A stretch of 64,000 bases of DNA, taken from NCBI GenBank assembly GCA_900111695.1, contig FOHD01000001.1:1-64000 (forward strand), written 5' to 3'. Position numbers and translations under genes: made by a program. Shown one piece after another: positions 25,403 through 33,830 of the stretch. The DNA is from Olsenella sp. KH3B4 (GTDB taxonomy: Bacteria > Actinomycetota > Coriobacteriia > Coriobacteriales > Atopobiaceae). The notes under the pieces are model-generated. The model saw only the letters and a program-made list of their open reading frames with translations, ran no database searches and had not been told where the DNA came from. Every line of letters begins with the position of its first letter. The first letter of the stretch is position 1.

Positions 25403-26776
25403 ATGGCTTCCCCTGACGCCCAGGTACTTGTCGGCAAGACCTACAACATCAAGACCTTTGGCTGCCAGATGAACATGCACGACTCCGAGAGGGTCTCAGG
25501 CCTTCTCGACTCGTGTGGTTGCATTGAGGTTGCCAACACCGACGATGCCGACATCGTTGTATACATGACCTGCTGCGTTCGAGAGAATGCCGATCAGCGC
25601 CTCTATGGACAGGCGTCCGCCATGGTGTCTGCCCCCACACCGCCCTCGGGCAGGCGCATCGTGGCCGTTGGCGGCTGTATTGCGCAGCGCGACGGCGAGC
25701 GGCTTCGTGCTCATATCCCCAACGTGGACGTCGTTTTTGGCACAAGCGCACTGGCGAGTCTTCCCAGGCTTCTCGCCGATGCGTTTGGGGAGCAGCCCGG
25801 TTCCATCGAGGTTGATACCGAGGAGCCTTGCACTGGCTTCTCGACTGATCTTCCCAGTCATCGCGCCGAACGCTATCACGCATGGGTTCCCATCATGAGT
25901 GGTTGCAACAACTTCTGTACGTACTGCATTGTCCCGTACGTGCGTGGCCGTGAGCGCAGCCGTACCATCGAGAGCGTTGTTGCGGAATGTCGCCTGCTCG
26001 TCGCCGATGGCGTGCGCGAGATTTGCCTTCTCGGCCAGAACGTCAATTCCTATGGCAGGAACATCTATGGCGAGCCGCGCTTCGCCGAACTCCTTCGTGC
26101 GGTTGGCGAGACGGGCATCGAGCGCATCCGCTTCACCTCGAGCAACCCCAAGGACCTCTCGGATGAGACTATCGCCGCCATGGCGGAGGTCCCTGCCGTG
26201 ATGCCGCATCTTCACCTGGCGGTGCAGTCCGGCTCCACTCGTGTCCTCAAGGCGATGAACCGCAGCTACACGCGGGATGAGTACCTTGCGCTTGTCGGGC
26301 GTCTGCGTGCTGCCATCCCCGATATCGCCCTTTCCACCGACATCATCGTCGGCTTCCCCGGCGAGACCGAGGAGGACTTCCAGGACACGCTGTCGCTCGT
26401 GCGCGAGGCTGGCTTCTCCTCTGCCTTCACGTTCATCTATTCTCCCCGTCCCGGTACTCCTGCCGCCAAGATGGAAAACGATACGCCGCACGAGGTCATT
26501 CAGAATCGCTTCGATCGCCTTGCTGAGCAGGTTGCCCAGCAGGCTCATGACGCCAACCAGGATGACCTGGGACAGCTCGTAGGAGTCTTGGTCGAAGGGC
26601 CGTCTAAGCGCGACAGCTCCGTGATGGTCGGCCACAGCGAGAAGAACCGCACCGTCCACTTCCGGCTTCCCGCGGGCATTGGTGCGCAGGATGCCGTGGG
26701 TAAGATTGCTCACGTTCGCGTCGAAGAGGCCCGCACCTGGTACCTGCGCGGCTCTGTCGAAGGCGAACTTTCGTGA
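25403..26776 (+). CDS. miaB: tRNA-2-methylthio-N6-dimethylallyladenosine synthase MiaB
   Basis: 457 residues. A radical-SAM methylthiotransferase acting on i6A37 of tRNA. The N-terminal cluster domain has FGCQMNMHDSERVSGLLDS, TCCVRENADQ and GGCIAQRDG. The radical-SAM motif CNNFCTYCIVP is near residue 168, followed by RGRERSR and LLGQNVNSYG. A TRAM-like C-terminus closes it. The stop overlaps the miaA start by 4 nt, so the two steps of one tRNA modification (MiaA prenylation, MiaB thiomethylation) are translationally coupled. Confidence 0.96.
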   Translation: MASPDAQVLVGKTYNIKTFGCQMNMHDSERVSGLLDSCGCIEVANTDDADIVVYMTCCVRENADQRLYGQASAMVSAPTPPSGRRIVAVGGCIAQRDGERLRAHIPNVDVVFGTSALASLPRLLADAFGEQPGSIEVDTEEPCTGFSTDLPSHRAERYHAWVPIMSGCNNFCTYCIVPYVRGRERSRTIESVVAECRLLVADGVREICLLGQNVNSYGRNIYGEPRFAELLRAVGETGIERIRFTSSNPKDLSDETIAAMAEVPAVMPHLHLAVQSGSTRVLKAMNRSYTRDEYLALVGRLRAAIPDIALSTDIIVGFPGETEEDFQDTLSLVREAGFSSAFTFIYSPRPGTPAAKMENDTPHEVIQNRFDRLAEQVAQQAHDANQDDLGQLVGVLVEGPSKRDSSVMVGHSEKNRTVHFRLPAGIGAQDAVGKIAHVRVEEARTWYLRGSVEGELS

Positions 26777-27747
26777 GCGATTCCGTGGTTTCTGGGCGGG
26801 TCGTTTGCATCGTTGGCCCTACGGCTTCGGGAAAGAGCGCGCTTTCCGAGCTCGTCGCCCAGAGCCTCGGGTCTTCCGTTATCTCCGTGGATGCCATGCA
26901 GGTGTATCGGGGCATGGATGTGGGTACCGCAAAGACACCCATCACCGAGAGGCACGCGCCTCTTCTCATGGTGGATGTCGCCGATGTGGACGAGGACTAC
27001 TCGGTCCAGCGCTTCCAGTCCGACGCTCGCTCCTGTGTGGATGGGCTTCTCGGGCATGGTCTTATCCCCGTCCTATGCGGCGGCACCGGCCTCTACCTTG
27101 ATGCGGTTATTGACGAAATGGACTTCCCCTCAGGTGAGCTTGGCGACGAGCGCCGGCAGAAGTACGAGCGCATAGCCGCTGAGCAAGGCGCTCAGGCGCT
27201 CCATGACCTTCTCGCTCGGCGCGATTCTAAGAGCGCGGCTCTCATACACCCCAACAACGTGCGACGCTGCGTGCGTGCGCTCGAAATGCTCGACGAGGGC
27301 GTGAGCTACGCCCAGAACCACGAGGGCCTCAAGTCCCGTGTCCCTCACTATGACGCGCGCATTTGGGCCATATCGATCCCTCGCGAGAGACTCTACGCTC
27401 GTATTGACCGGCGCGTCGACAAGATGTTCGAGGACGGGCTCGTGGATGAGGTCCGTGGTCTTCGCTTACGCGGCCTTGACCGGTCCCACACCGCTGGCCA
27501 GGCCATCGGCTACAAGGAGGTGCTTGCAGCCCTTGCGGGCGAGTGTACGCTCGCTGAGGCAAAGGCTGAGATTAAGCGCCGCACGCGTCACTATGCCAAG
27601 CGGCAACTCTCTTGGCTGAGAAGGGATGGGCGCGCTCGCTGGGTCGACGTCAATGAGGTGGAATCTGGACAAGCCTGCAGCATCATTGTCCAAGATGCGC
27701 TCGGACACACTGAGCCTTGTGACGGGCTTGGTACGGAGGAGGAATAG
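26773..27747 (+). CDS. miaA: tRNA dimethylallyltransferase MiaA
   Basis: 324 residues from GTG 26773. P-loop GPTASGKSALSELVA near the N-terminus, then SVDAMQVYRGMDVGTAK (substrate contact), DYSVQRFQSDAR, LCGGTGLYLDAVID, and C-terminal KRRTRHYAKRQLSWLR. It transfers the dimethylallyl group to A37 of tRNAs reading U-starting codons. hflX starts 2 nt after its stop. Confidence 0.96.
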   Translation: MSDSVVSGRVVCIVGPTASGKSALSELVAQSLGSSVISVDAMQVYRGMDVGTAKTPITERHAPLLMVDVADVDEDYSVQRFQSDARSCVDGLLGHGLIPVLCGGTGLYLDAVIDEMDFPSGELGDERRQKYERIAAEQGAQALHDLLARRDSKSAALIHPNNVRRCVRALEMLDEGVSYAQNHEGLKSRVPHYDARIWAISIPRERLYARIDRRVDKMFEDGLVDEVRGLRLRGLDRSHTAGQAIGYKEVLAALAGECTLAEAKAEIKRRTRHYAKRQLSWLRRDGRARWVDVNEVESGQACSIIVQDALGHTEPCDGLGTEEE

Positions 27748-27749
27748 CC

Positions 27750-29090
27750 ATGGCCCGCTTTGAGCCTAAGTCCACGGCCCCGGTCCGCGAGAGGGCCATC
27801 CTTGTGGGCGTTGACTTTGGGAGAAGCTCAGACTGGACCCTTGACGAGTCAATGGCCGAGCTCGCGCGTCTCGCTGACACAGATGGTGCCGACGTGGTCT
27901 TCACGCTTACGCAGCACCTTGAGTCCCCAGTTCCGCGCACGTTCATTGGCAAGGGAAAGGTTGAGGAACTCGTCTCGTACGTGCGGAACCTCGATGCGGA
28001 CGTTGTAATTTTTGATGACGAGCTTACGCCTTCTCAGCAGTCTAACCTCGAGAAGATCGTGGGCGAGCCCGTCAAGATCATCGATCGTACGGCACTTATC
28101 CTCGACATCTTTGGTGTTCACGCGAAAACGCGCGAGGGGCGTCTGCAGGTACAGCTTGCGCAGCTCCAGTACGTTCTCCCCAGGCTTCGCGGCATGTGGA
28201 GTCACCTCGTTGGAGAGCAGACCCGTGGTGGCATCGGGTCGCGATTTGGTCAGGGCGAGAGCCAGCTTGAGGTTGACCGCCGTCTGGTTCGCAAGCGTAT
28301 CTCGACCCTCCGTGATGAGCTTGCTCGTCTCGAAACCAGGCGAGAGGTGCAATCGAAGGCCCGCTGGGACTCCGGGGTCTATCGCGTGGCACTTGCAGGC
28401 TATACCAACGCGGGCAAATCGACACTGCTCAATGCCCTCACGGGCTCTACCGTGTACGTGCAAGACGAGCTCTTTGCGACCCTGGACCCAACAACGCGCT
28501 CGATCGAGCTCGAGGAGGGCCGAAGGGTCACCCTCACCGATACCGTGGGTTTTATCCAGAAACTACCCACCACGCTGGTGGAGGCTTTCAAGTCGACGCT
28601 TGCTGAGGTGAGGGCTGCCGACCTCGTTCTGCTCGTAGCCGACGCATCCGACCCTGGGGTGGATCGGCAGATACATGCCGTGCGTTCCGTTCTGGAGGAG
28701 ATCAGTGCAAATCAGATTCCTTCCGTTCTTGTACTCAACAAGAGCGACCTCGTTACGGCTGAGGATTTGACAAACATACAGGCGAAGTATCCCGGTGCTG
28801 TTACTATCTCGGCACGCGAGGGGACCGGAATCGCTGGCCTGCTGTACCGCGTCGCCCGAGAGGCGTCACGTGGGGATGCCACTGTGACGGTTCTGGTGCC
28901 ATTCTCCAAGGGCATACTCATGAAGATGGTCCACGAGCGATGCCAGGTGATACGGGAGGTCTATACCGAGCAGGGTTTGCTCGCAACAGTGAGCGCATCA
29001 GAGCGCATGCGTTTGACCCTTGCTCCGTATGCTGTGCCTGATGACGATGCGGGCGTCTGGCAGGACAGTTCTCCGGCTACGGAAGAGTAG
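27750..29090 (+). CDS. hflX: GTPase HflX
   Basis: 446 residues. The N-terminal domain has TFIGKGKVEELVSYVRN and FDDELTPSQQSNLEK; a glycine-rich helical segment GGIGSRFGQGESQLEVDRR follows. The G domain contains GYTNAGKSTLLNALTG (G1, about 217), DELFATLDPTTRS (G2), DTVGFI (G3) and LNKSDL (G4). HflX binds and splits stalled or stressed ribosomes. It ends the spoVS-miaB-miaA-hflX run; the next gene is convergent, 21 nt away, with no clear terminator between. Confidence 0.95.
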   Translation: MARFEPKSTAPVRERAILVGVDFGRSSDWTLDESMAELARLADTDGADVVFTLTQHLESPVPRTFIGKGKVEELVSYVRNLDADVVIFDDELTPSQQSNLEKIVGEPVKIIDRTALILDIFGVHAKTREGRLQVQLAQLQYVLPRLRGMWSHLVGEQTRGGIGSRFGQGESQLEVDRRLVRKRISTLRDELARLETRREVQSKARWDSGVYRVALAGYTNAGKSTLLNALTGSTVYVQDELFATLDPTTRSIELEEGRRVTLTDTVGFIQKLPTTLVEAFKSTLAEVRAADLVLLVADASDPGVDRQIHAVRSVLEEISANQIPSVLVLNKSDLVTAEDLTNIQAKYPGAVTISAREGTGIAGLLYRVAREASRGDATVTVLVPFSKGILMKMVHERCQVIREVYTEQGLLATVSASERMRLTLAPYAVPDDDAGVWQDSSPATEE

Positions 29091-29111
29091 CCACGACAGG
29101 CCAAGCGAAAG

Positions 29112-29903
29112 CTAAACTACGCCCGTAAGCAGAAGCAACAGAGGTTGGTGCACCACATAGACGAGAAGAGCATGACGGCCCACAAGGTTAAGAAGGGGCA
29201 CGTTGGCGCGTCTCGCCCAATCAGGGTAGCCTGTTTCCTTGAGCCATGTTCCAATGGCTGTCCCTGTTAGGTACATGAGTACAAAGGGAACGAGGGGGTA
29301 GTAGTCTCCTGACGAGAATCCAGGGCCCGGAATCCCCAACCATGCAAGTCCAGAGACACGGTACAGAGAGTGGGGGAGAGCAACCGAGAGGGGACCGATG
29401 CCAATGGTCCCTGACGGGAGCCCCAAAAGCAGGATGAAGCACGCAAATAGGATTGCTCCTGCAACTGGCCCCCGGGGAAGCATGCCGAACCTCCCCAAGA
29501 CCCAAGCTACCAGTGTGCAGGCAGCCATGCAGTAGATGATGCCAAACGAGATGGGTGTGTCGACTGACGCCAGAGCCGTGACAGCATAGATTGTCAACGC
29601 AACGGCCCCATAGGTAAGGCCACGCTTGAGATTGTTCCTTGAAAGCGGGCACATGCATCCTGCGATGAACAAGAACGTCCACGATATGCTTGCCCGCCAA
29701 ATATCTTGGAATGGCGGCGCAAACCAGGTGAGACTGACACCCGCAAGGAATCTCAGGTCGTAGCAAAGGTGGAAGAGTACCATCGATATGACCGAGAAGC
29801 CTCTCAGGGTATCGAAGAGACCTATCCTTCCCGGCCCATTGTTTTGGGCTTTCGCAGCAGCAGATGAGACTCGGTTGGTTGTATCGTCAGGCTGATCTGC
29901 CAT
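29112..29903 (-). CDS. DUF1624/HGSNAT-like membrane acyltransferase-type protein
   Basis: 263 residues with about seven or eight hydrophobic helices. The N-terminal segment RIGLFDTLRGFSVISMVLFHLCYDL matches the DUF1624 (heparan-alpha-glucosaminide N-acetyltransferase-like) pattern: an Arg/Gly turn followed by an intramembrane His. The C-terminal HALLVYVVHQPLLLLLTGVV is the usual last helix of such acyltransferase-3-like proteins. The acyl group and acceptor are unknown. It lies 5 nt after lexA on the same strand, so it may be read with it. Confidence 0.75.
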   Translation of the reverse strand: MADQPDDTTNRVSSAAAKAQNNGPGRIGLFDTLRGFSVISMVLFHLCYDLRFLAGVSLTWFAPPFQDIWRASISWTFLFIAGCMCPLSRNNLKRGLTYGAVALTIYAVTALASVDTPISFGIIYCMAACTLVAWVLGRFGMLPRGPVAGAILFACFILLLGLPSGTIGIGPLSVALPHSLYRVSGLAWLGIPGPGFSSGDYYPLVPFVLMYLTGTAIGTWLKETGYPDWARRANVPLLNLVGRHALLVYVVHQPLLLLLTGVV

Positions 29904-29908
29904 GATGC

Positions 29909-30571
29909 TTACGAGATGGACCGGACAAGTGCCGTCACACGGCCAAGGATGACCGGGTTGTCGGCATAGATGGGGCTCATGTGATCGTTCTCTGGCTGAA
30001 GGCGAATGCGGTCCTTCTCGCGATAGAAGGTCTTGACCGTTGCCGAGTCATCTATGAGGGCAACCACGATCTCTCCGTCATGAGCGTCGTGCTGCTCCTT
30101 TACCACTATGTAGTCGCCATCCAAAATGCCGGCATTGACCATCGACTCGCCACGGACTCGCAGTATGAACGAGCTGGAATCCCCAACAATGCTTGTGGGA
30201 AGCGTGAGTGACTCCTCAACGTTCTGCTCAGCAAGAATGGGCACTCCTGCAGCAACGCGTCCAACAAGCGGCAGTGTAATTGAGTTCTTGTCAACGTCCT
30301 CCTGCACCGAGACGAGCTTTGTCTGGGCTGTTCCATCCTCTGACACCTGCTTGTCAGGAACGACCTCAATCGTTCGTGGCTTCTTTGGGTCTCTGCTGAT
30401 AAGGCCCATCTCTTCGAGGACCTTGAGGTGCATGTGGACAGTCGAGGGCGAAGCAAGCCCGACGGCAGAGCCAATCTCCCTCACCGAGGGAGGATAGCCG
30501 TGCTCGTCTGTATAAGAGCAGATGAAGTCATAGATTGCCCTCTGACGCTTGCTGAGCTTTCCCTTTGGCAT
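29909..30571 (-). CDS. lexA: SOS repressor LexA
   Basis: 220 residues; ATG at 30571 after GAGGAGACGCC. The N-terminal winged helix-turn-helix (about 1-65) has KRQRAIYDFICSYTDEHGYPPSVREIG. The C-terminal S24 domain has the cleavage site Ala108-Gly109 in GRVAAGVPI, catalytic Ser143 in RVRGESMVNAGI and Lys180 in DDSATVKTF. RecA-ssDNA filaments trigger self-cleavage and release of SOS genes. Its promoter overlaps an SOS-like box, so it should regulate itself. Confidence 0.96.
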   Translation of the reverse strand: MPKGKLSKRQRAIYDFICSYTDEHGYPPSVREIGSAVGLASPSTVHMHLKVLEEMGLISRDPKKPRTIEVVPDKQVSEDGTAQTKLVSVQEDVDKNSITLPLVGRVAAGVPILAEQNVEESLTLPTSIVGDSSSFILRVRGESMVNAGILDGDYIVVKEQHDAHDGEIVVALIDDSATVKTFYREKDRIRLQPENDHMSPIYADNPVILGRVTALVRSIS

Positions 30572-30594
30572 GGCGTCTCCTCTCGTTTGAGTTA

Positions 30595-30686
30595 ATCATA
30601 CTCGCTTGGTAGAAACTTTGCAAACAAATGTTCGAATGAGGCTTGACACGAACAAATGTACGTTGATACTAGAGTACAGATGTTCG
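30595..30686. promoter_or_regulatory. Divergent lexA/yneA control region with three SOS-like boxes
   Basis: For lexA (minus): -35 TTGCAA (30618-30623) and -10 TATGAT (complement of 30595-30600), spacer 17. For the LysM gene (plus): -35 TTGACA (30643-30648) and -10 GATACT (30665-30670), spacer 16. Boxes: CAAACAAATGTTCG (30621-30634) over the lexA -35; CGAACAAATGTACG (30649-30662) inside the plus-strand spacer; AGTACAGATGTTCG (30673-30686) just past its -10. Each has one mismatch-prone half, but all share the pattern with the recA box. Confidence 0.8.
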
Positions 30687-30767
30687 GCCTGTTTCGCAAG
30701 ATTGTAATTTGTGTCCCGCCCAGCAGCTATAAAGGTTCCCGACAAGCACACAAGAGGGGAGCACATA

Positions 30768-31217
30768 ATGACTCACACCATTCGCACGTATTCAACAGAG
30801 GGCACTACTGCCCTCGTACCTTCCTACTCGCCACTCGTACTTTTGGATGGCGGTGCTGACAAGCGCGGCAATGATTCGCTCTACCACGCTCCAAGGACTG
30901 CTTCTAAGAAACAGCAGAGTTCTCGTTGGGACGTCGTTACTGTTCTTGTCTGCACGGTCCTTGTTACAGCCAGCTTGTTTGGTGCGCTTATTGCAAGCAA
31001 TGCTGCCAGTGCCTCTCGTATGGCTGTGGCTCTCTCTAACCTTCCTGCCGAGGAAATAACGGTTGCTTCGGGTGATTCCGTTTGGGGCCTTGCGGCGCGG
31101 CACAGCGTAGATGGATACAGCACCTCAGAGCTTGCTCGGTGGATCACTGAGAAGAATTCCCTCGGCTCCTGTGAGCTTCATCCCGGACAGTCTCTCCTGG
31201 TTCCTGCCTCTTCTTAA
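30768..31217 (+). CDS. YneA-like SOS cell division suppressor (one membrane helix plus LysM)
   Basis: 149 residues; ATG at 30768 after GAGGGGA. A cytosolic tail of about 53 residues, one transmembrane helix (55-77, VVTVLVCTVLVTASLFGALI), then an external LysM domain (95-147: EITVASGDSVWGLAARH, LHPGQSLLVPASS). It is divergent from lexA and its promoter carries two SOS-like boxes. This is the arrangement of Bacillus yneA and of the mycobacterial LysM gene next to lexA (Rv2719c), which block division during DNA damage. Function is inferred from architecture and position. A general peptidoglycan-binding protein is the alternative. Confidence 0.75.
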   Translation: MTHTIRTYSTEGTTALVPSYSPLVLLDGGADKRGNDSLYHAPRTASKKQQSSRWDVVTVLVCTVLVTASLFGALIASNAASASRMAVALSNLPAEEITVASGDSVWGLAARHSVDGYSTSELARWITEKNSLGSCELHPGQSLLVPASS

Positions 31218-31340
31218 CGCAGACTGCCTGCTGCGTGGTTTGTATCCCTCGGCTTCTCTTGTCTGCACCATGGGCTCATCTATTCGAGTTTGGTTATTTG
31301 CGACATCTTTATGGTGGGATTTTGGACACTTTGTGTTAAG

Positions 31341-31364
31341 TTCCTAATGGAGTCCATTAGGAGG
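31341..31364 (+). promoter_or_regulatory. Hairpin that pairs the nrdR ribosome binding site
   Basis: CCTAATGG (31343-31350), loop AGT, CCATTAGG (31354-31361) form a perfect 8 bp stem, extendable by T42-A62 and a T-G pair. The 3' arm overlaps the Shine-Dalgarno TAGGAGG (31358-31364) of nrdR. A short palindrome ACAC-TTT-GTGT lies just upstream (31326-31336). Confidence 0.6.
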
Positions 31365-31368
31365 TTTG

Positions 31369-31818
31369 ATGCGCTGTCCAAAATGCGGGTGCGAGGAGTC
31401 AAAGGTCGTCGACTCCAGGCCATCGGAGAGCAATGACGCGATTCGTCGTCGGCGCGAGTGCGTGAAGTGCGGCTATCGTTTCACGACGTACGAGAGACGC
31501 GAAGATATGCCGCTCCTAGTGGTAAAAAAGGACGGTCGCAAGGAGACGTTCGACCGCCAGAAGCTCATGCGTGGCCTTCTGGCTGCTACCGTCAAACGCA
31601 GCGTGCCAGTTGAATCTCTCGATCGTCTGATTGATGACATCGAGTCTGAACTTCGTGACGAGGGCGTCAATGAGGTTGCCTCGCATGACTTGGGAAGCAT
31701 GGTTCTCAAGCGATTGGTTGCCGTGGACAAGGTAGCCTACATCCGTTTTGCTTCCGTATACCGCGATTTCAAAGACGTCGATGAGTTTAGCGAGGAGCTG
31801 AGGAGTCTCAACAAATGA
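31369..31818 (+). CDS. nrdR: Transcriptional repressor NrdR
   Basis: 149 residues from ATG 31369 (TAGGAGG 5 nt upstream; a TTG three bases earlier is less likely). Zinc ribbon [19 protein letters not shown] ... [15 protein letters not shown], then an ATP-cone ([47 protein letters not shown]). NrdR senses ATP/dATP and represses ribonucleotide reductase operons. dut starts 4 nt before its stop; both act on deoxynucleotide supply. Confidence 0.96.
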   Translation: MRCPKCGCEESKVVDSRPSESNDAIRRRRECVKCGYRFTTYERREDMPLLVVKKDGRKETFDRQKLMRGLLAATVKRSVPVESLDRLIDDIESELRDEGVNEVASHDLGSMVLKRLVAVDKVAYIRFASVYRDFKDVDEFSEELRSLNK

Positions 31819-32261
31819 CAGACAACAAGGTCACCCTTCCCATCAAGCGCCTAGATCCCACGGTAGAGCTTCCAAGCTACGCATATGAGGGAGACGCGGG
31901 CCTCGATTTACGCTCGAATGAAGACGTCACACTTGCCCCCTTCGAGCGAAAGCTCGTTGGTACCGGCCTTGCCATTGCCATTCCGGAGGGTTTTGCGGGC
32001 TTTGTGCAGCCCCGCAGCGGCCTCGCCCTTCGAGAGGGTCTCTCCATGGCTAACACTCCAGGTCTCATCGATGCCCACTATCGTGGTGAGCTCAAGGTCT
32101 GCGCAATTAATCTTGATCCGTCTAAAAGCATTCACATCGAGCGTGGCGAGAGAATCGCGCAGCTCGTTATCAAGCAGGTTCCCGCTGTCTCTCTCCAAGA
32201 GGTTGACGAGCTCGACGAGACAGACCGCGGCGTTGGTGGCTTTGGCTCGAGCGGAGTCTAG
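31815..32261 (+). CDS. dut: dUTP diphosphatase
   Basis: 148 residues, trimeric dUTPase family. Motifs in order: [14 protein letters not shown] (I), [10 protein letters not shown] (II), [14 protein letters not shown] (III), ERIAQLVI (IV) and GVGGFGSSG (V), the arginine-free version of the glycine-rich tail. It converts dUTP to dUMP and keeps uracil out of DNA. It overlaps nrdR by 4 nt, indicating coupled translation. Confidence 0.96.
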   Translation: MTDNKVTLPIKRLDPTVELPSYAYEGDAGLDLRSNEDVTLAPFERKLVGTGLAIAIPEGFAGFVQPRSGLALREGLSMANTPGLIDAHYRGELKVCAINLDPSKSIHIERGERIAQLVIKQVPAVSLQEVDELDETDRGVGGFGSSGV

Positions 32262-32281
32262 GGCCCTTTCCCCCTTGTTCT

Positions 32282-32312
32282 CCTGCCGCATGCGCACCTG
32301 AGTTGCGGCGGG
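32282..32312 (+). terminator. Weak terminator-like hairpin after dut
   Basis: CCTGCCGCA (32282-32290) pairs with TGCGGCGGG (32304-32312), with one T-G pair and a 13 nt loop. It is followed by TTGTC only, so termination would be partial. Confidence 0.4.
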
Positions 32313-32344
32313 TTGTCTAGTCCCTTATCTCTCGAGAAGAAAGG

Positions 32345-33667
32345 ATGGGAATGATGGAACAATTCTTTAAGATGGGGGAGAGAGGATCATCCACGGGGCA
32401 GGAACTTCGTGCTGGCCTCACCACCTTCCTCGCCATGGCCTACATTATTGCCGTTAACCCCTCCTTGCTCGTTGCTGCGGGCGTGCCCATGAACGCTGCG
32501 GTCACCTCGACCTGTGTCGGTGCCGGTATTATGACCATATTCATGGGCCTCTTTTCCAACAGGCCACTTGCCTGCGCTTCTGGCATGGGTATTAACGCCG
32601 TCGTTGCCTTTACGCTTGCGGCCATGAACGGCGCCGACTGGCAGGTGTCGATGGCGGTCATCTTTGTCGAGGGCTGCGCGATCCTCATCCTGGTTCTCTG
32701 CGGGCTTCGTGAGGCAATCATGGATGCCATCCCCGTCTCGCTGCGCCACGCCATCTCCGTTGGCCTTGGACTCTTCATCGCCATGATTGGCCTGGCAGAC
32801 GGCGGCATCATCGTTGCCAATGAGTCCACCATGGTATCTTTTGGTGACGTGACGAGCCCCACGTTCCTCGTTGGTCTCATTTCCATTGTTGCCACAGTCA
32901 TCCTCTATTCGATGAACGTCAAGGGCTCCATCCTCATCGGTATCATCATCGCCGTGCTTTGCGGCATTCCCCTTGGCGTCACGCAGATGCCCGCGGGCAT
33001 CGTCTCCGCCCTTGATTTCTCCTCATTTGGTGCCCCCTTCATGACGGACTCCACTGGCACTGTCGCCGTTGTCAAGGTCCTTACTACCCCCATCCTTCTC
33101 GTCTTTGCGTTCTCCCTCATGATGTCCGACTTCTTCGACACCATGGGAACCGCTATGGCCGTTGCTAAGCAGGGCGAGTTCCTCAACGACGACGGTACCG
33201 TTGAGAACATCCGCGAGATCCTGATTGCCGACTCTGCTGCTGCGGCAGTTGGTGGCCTTGTTGGCGCGTCTTCAATCACGACCTTCGTTGAGTCTGCCTC
33301 TGGTGCTGCCGACGGTGGTCGTACGGGTCTCACCTCGGTTTTCACCGGTATTCTCTTCATCATCGCGGCCTTCTTCGCGCCAGTCATCTCTATCGTGAGC
33401 AGTGCGGCAACCTGCGGTGCCCTTGTCATCGTTGGATTCCTCATGATGACTGATGTCGTCGACATCGATTGGACTGACCTTCTTGAGGGCTTCCCCGCCT
33501 TTATGGTCATCGCTGGTATTCCTCTTACATACTCGATCTCCAACGGCATCGGTATGGGTTTCATTGCCTACGTCATCGTTGCCCTGGTTACCGGCCGTGC
33601 TAGCAAGGTCAAGCCACTCATGTGGGTCTCAACCGCAGCCTTCCTCGTATATTTCCTGCTTTCATAG
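32345..33667 (+). CDS. NCS2/AzgA-type purine permease
   Basis: 440 residues, about 13 membrane segments. The start MGMMEQFFKMGERGSSTGQE followed by LRAGLTTFLAMAYIIAVNPSLL is typical of the AzgA/PbuG hypoxanthine-guanine permeases. Other signatures: ACASGMGINAVVAFTL, MMSDFFDTMGTAMAVAKQGEF, and LVGASSITTFVESASGAADGGRTG. It imports purine bases by proton symport. No purine riboswitch was recognised in the 83 nt upstream. The next gene is a second nucleobase permease of another subfamily. Confidence 0.9.
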   Translation: MGMMEQFFKMGERGSSTGQELRAGLTTFLAMAYIIAVNPSLLVAAGVPMNAAVTSTCVGAGIMTIFMGLFSNRPLACASGMGINAVVAFTLAAMNGADWQVSMAVIFVEGCAILILVLCGLREAIMDAIPVSLRHAISVGLGLFIAMIGLADGGIIVANESTMVSFGDVTSPTFLVGLISIVATVILYSMNVKGSILIGIIIAVLCGIPLGVTQMPAGIVSALDFSSFGAPFMTDSTGTVAVVKVLTTPILLVFAFSLMMSDFFDTMGTAMAVAKQGEFLNDDGTVENIREILIADSAAAAVGGLVGASSITTFVESASGAADGGRTGLTSVFTGILFIIAAFFAPVISIVSSAATCGALVIVGFLMMTDVVDIDWTDLLEGFPAFMVIAGIPLTYSISNGIGMGFIAYVIVALVTGRASKVKPLMWVSTAAFLVYFLLS

Positions 33668-33702
33668 GCTGTCGCGGAGCGTTCCAGAAACAGTGATTCA
33701 AC

Positions 33703-33734
33703 GGGGACCCGGAGGGATTCTCTTCCGGGCCCCC
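33703..33734 (+). terminator. Hairpin between the two nucleobase permeases
   Basis: GGGGACCCGGA (33703-33713) and TCCGGGCCCCC (33724-33734) form an 11 bp stem with one internal mismatch and a 10 nt loop. It lacks a T-run, so it may attenuate rather than stop transcription. A TTGACA at 33752-33757 could be the -35 of the following gene, with no good -10. Confidence 0.45.
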
Positions 33735-33830
33735 TCAAAATCAGATGATGTTTGACAACATGCTGGAGAGAGACAACCAAGCGGCTCTATGATCTTTCCG
33801 GCTTTGGACAGAAGGAGTGTGGTCTATCGC

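Noticed and set aside
25496..26713. Minus-strand frame of 405 codons inside miaB
   Set aside because: Shadow of a clearly recognisable radical-SAM gene.
32262..32344. Possible purine riboswitch before the AzgA-type permease
   Set aside because: The space is only 83 nt, contains a terminator-like hairpin, and lacks the conserved three-way junction bases I would expect.
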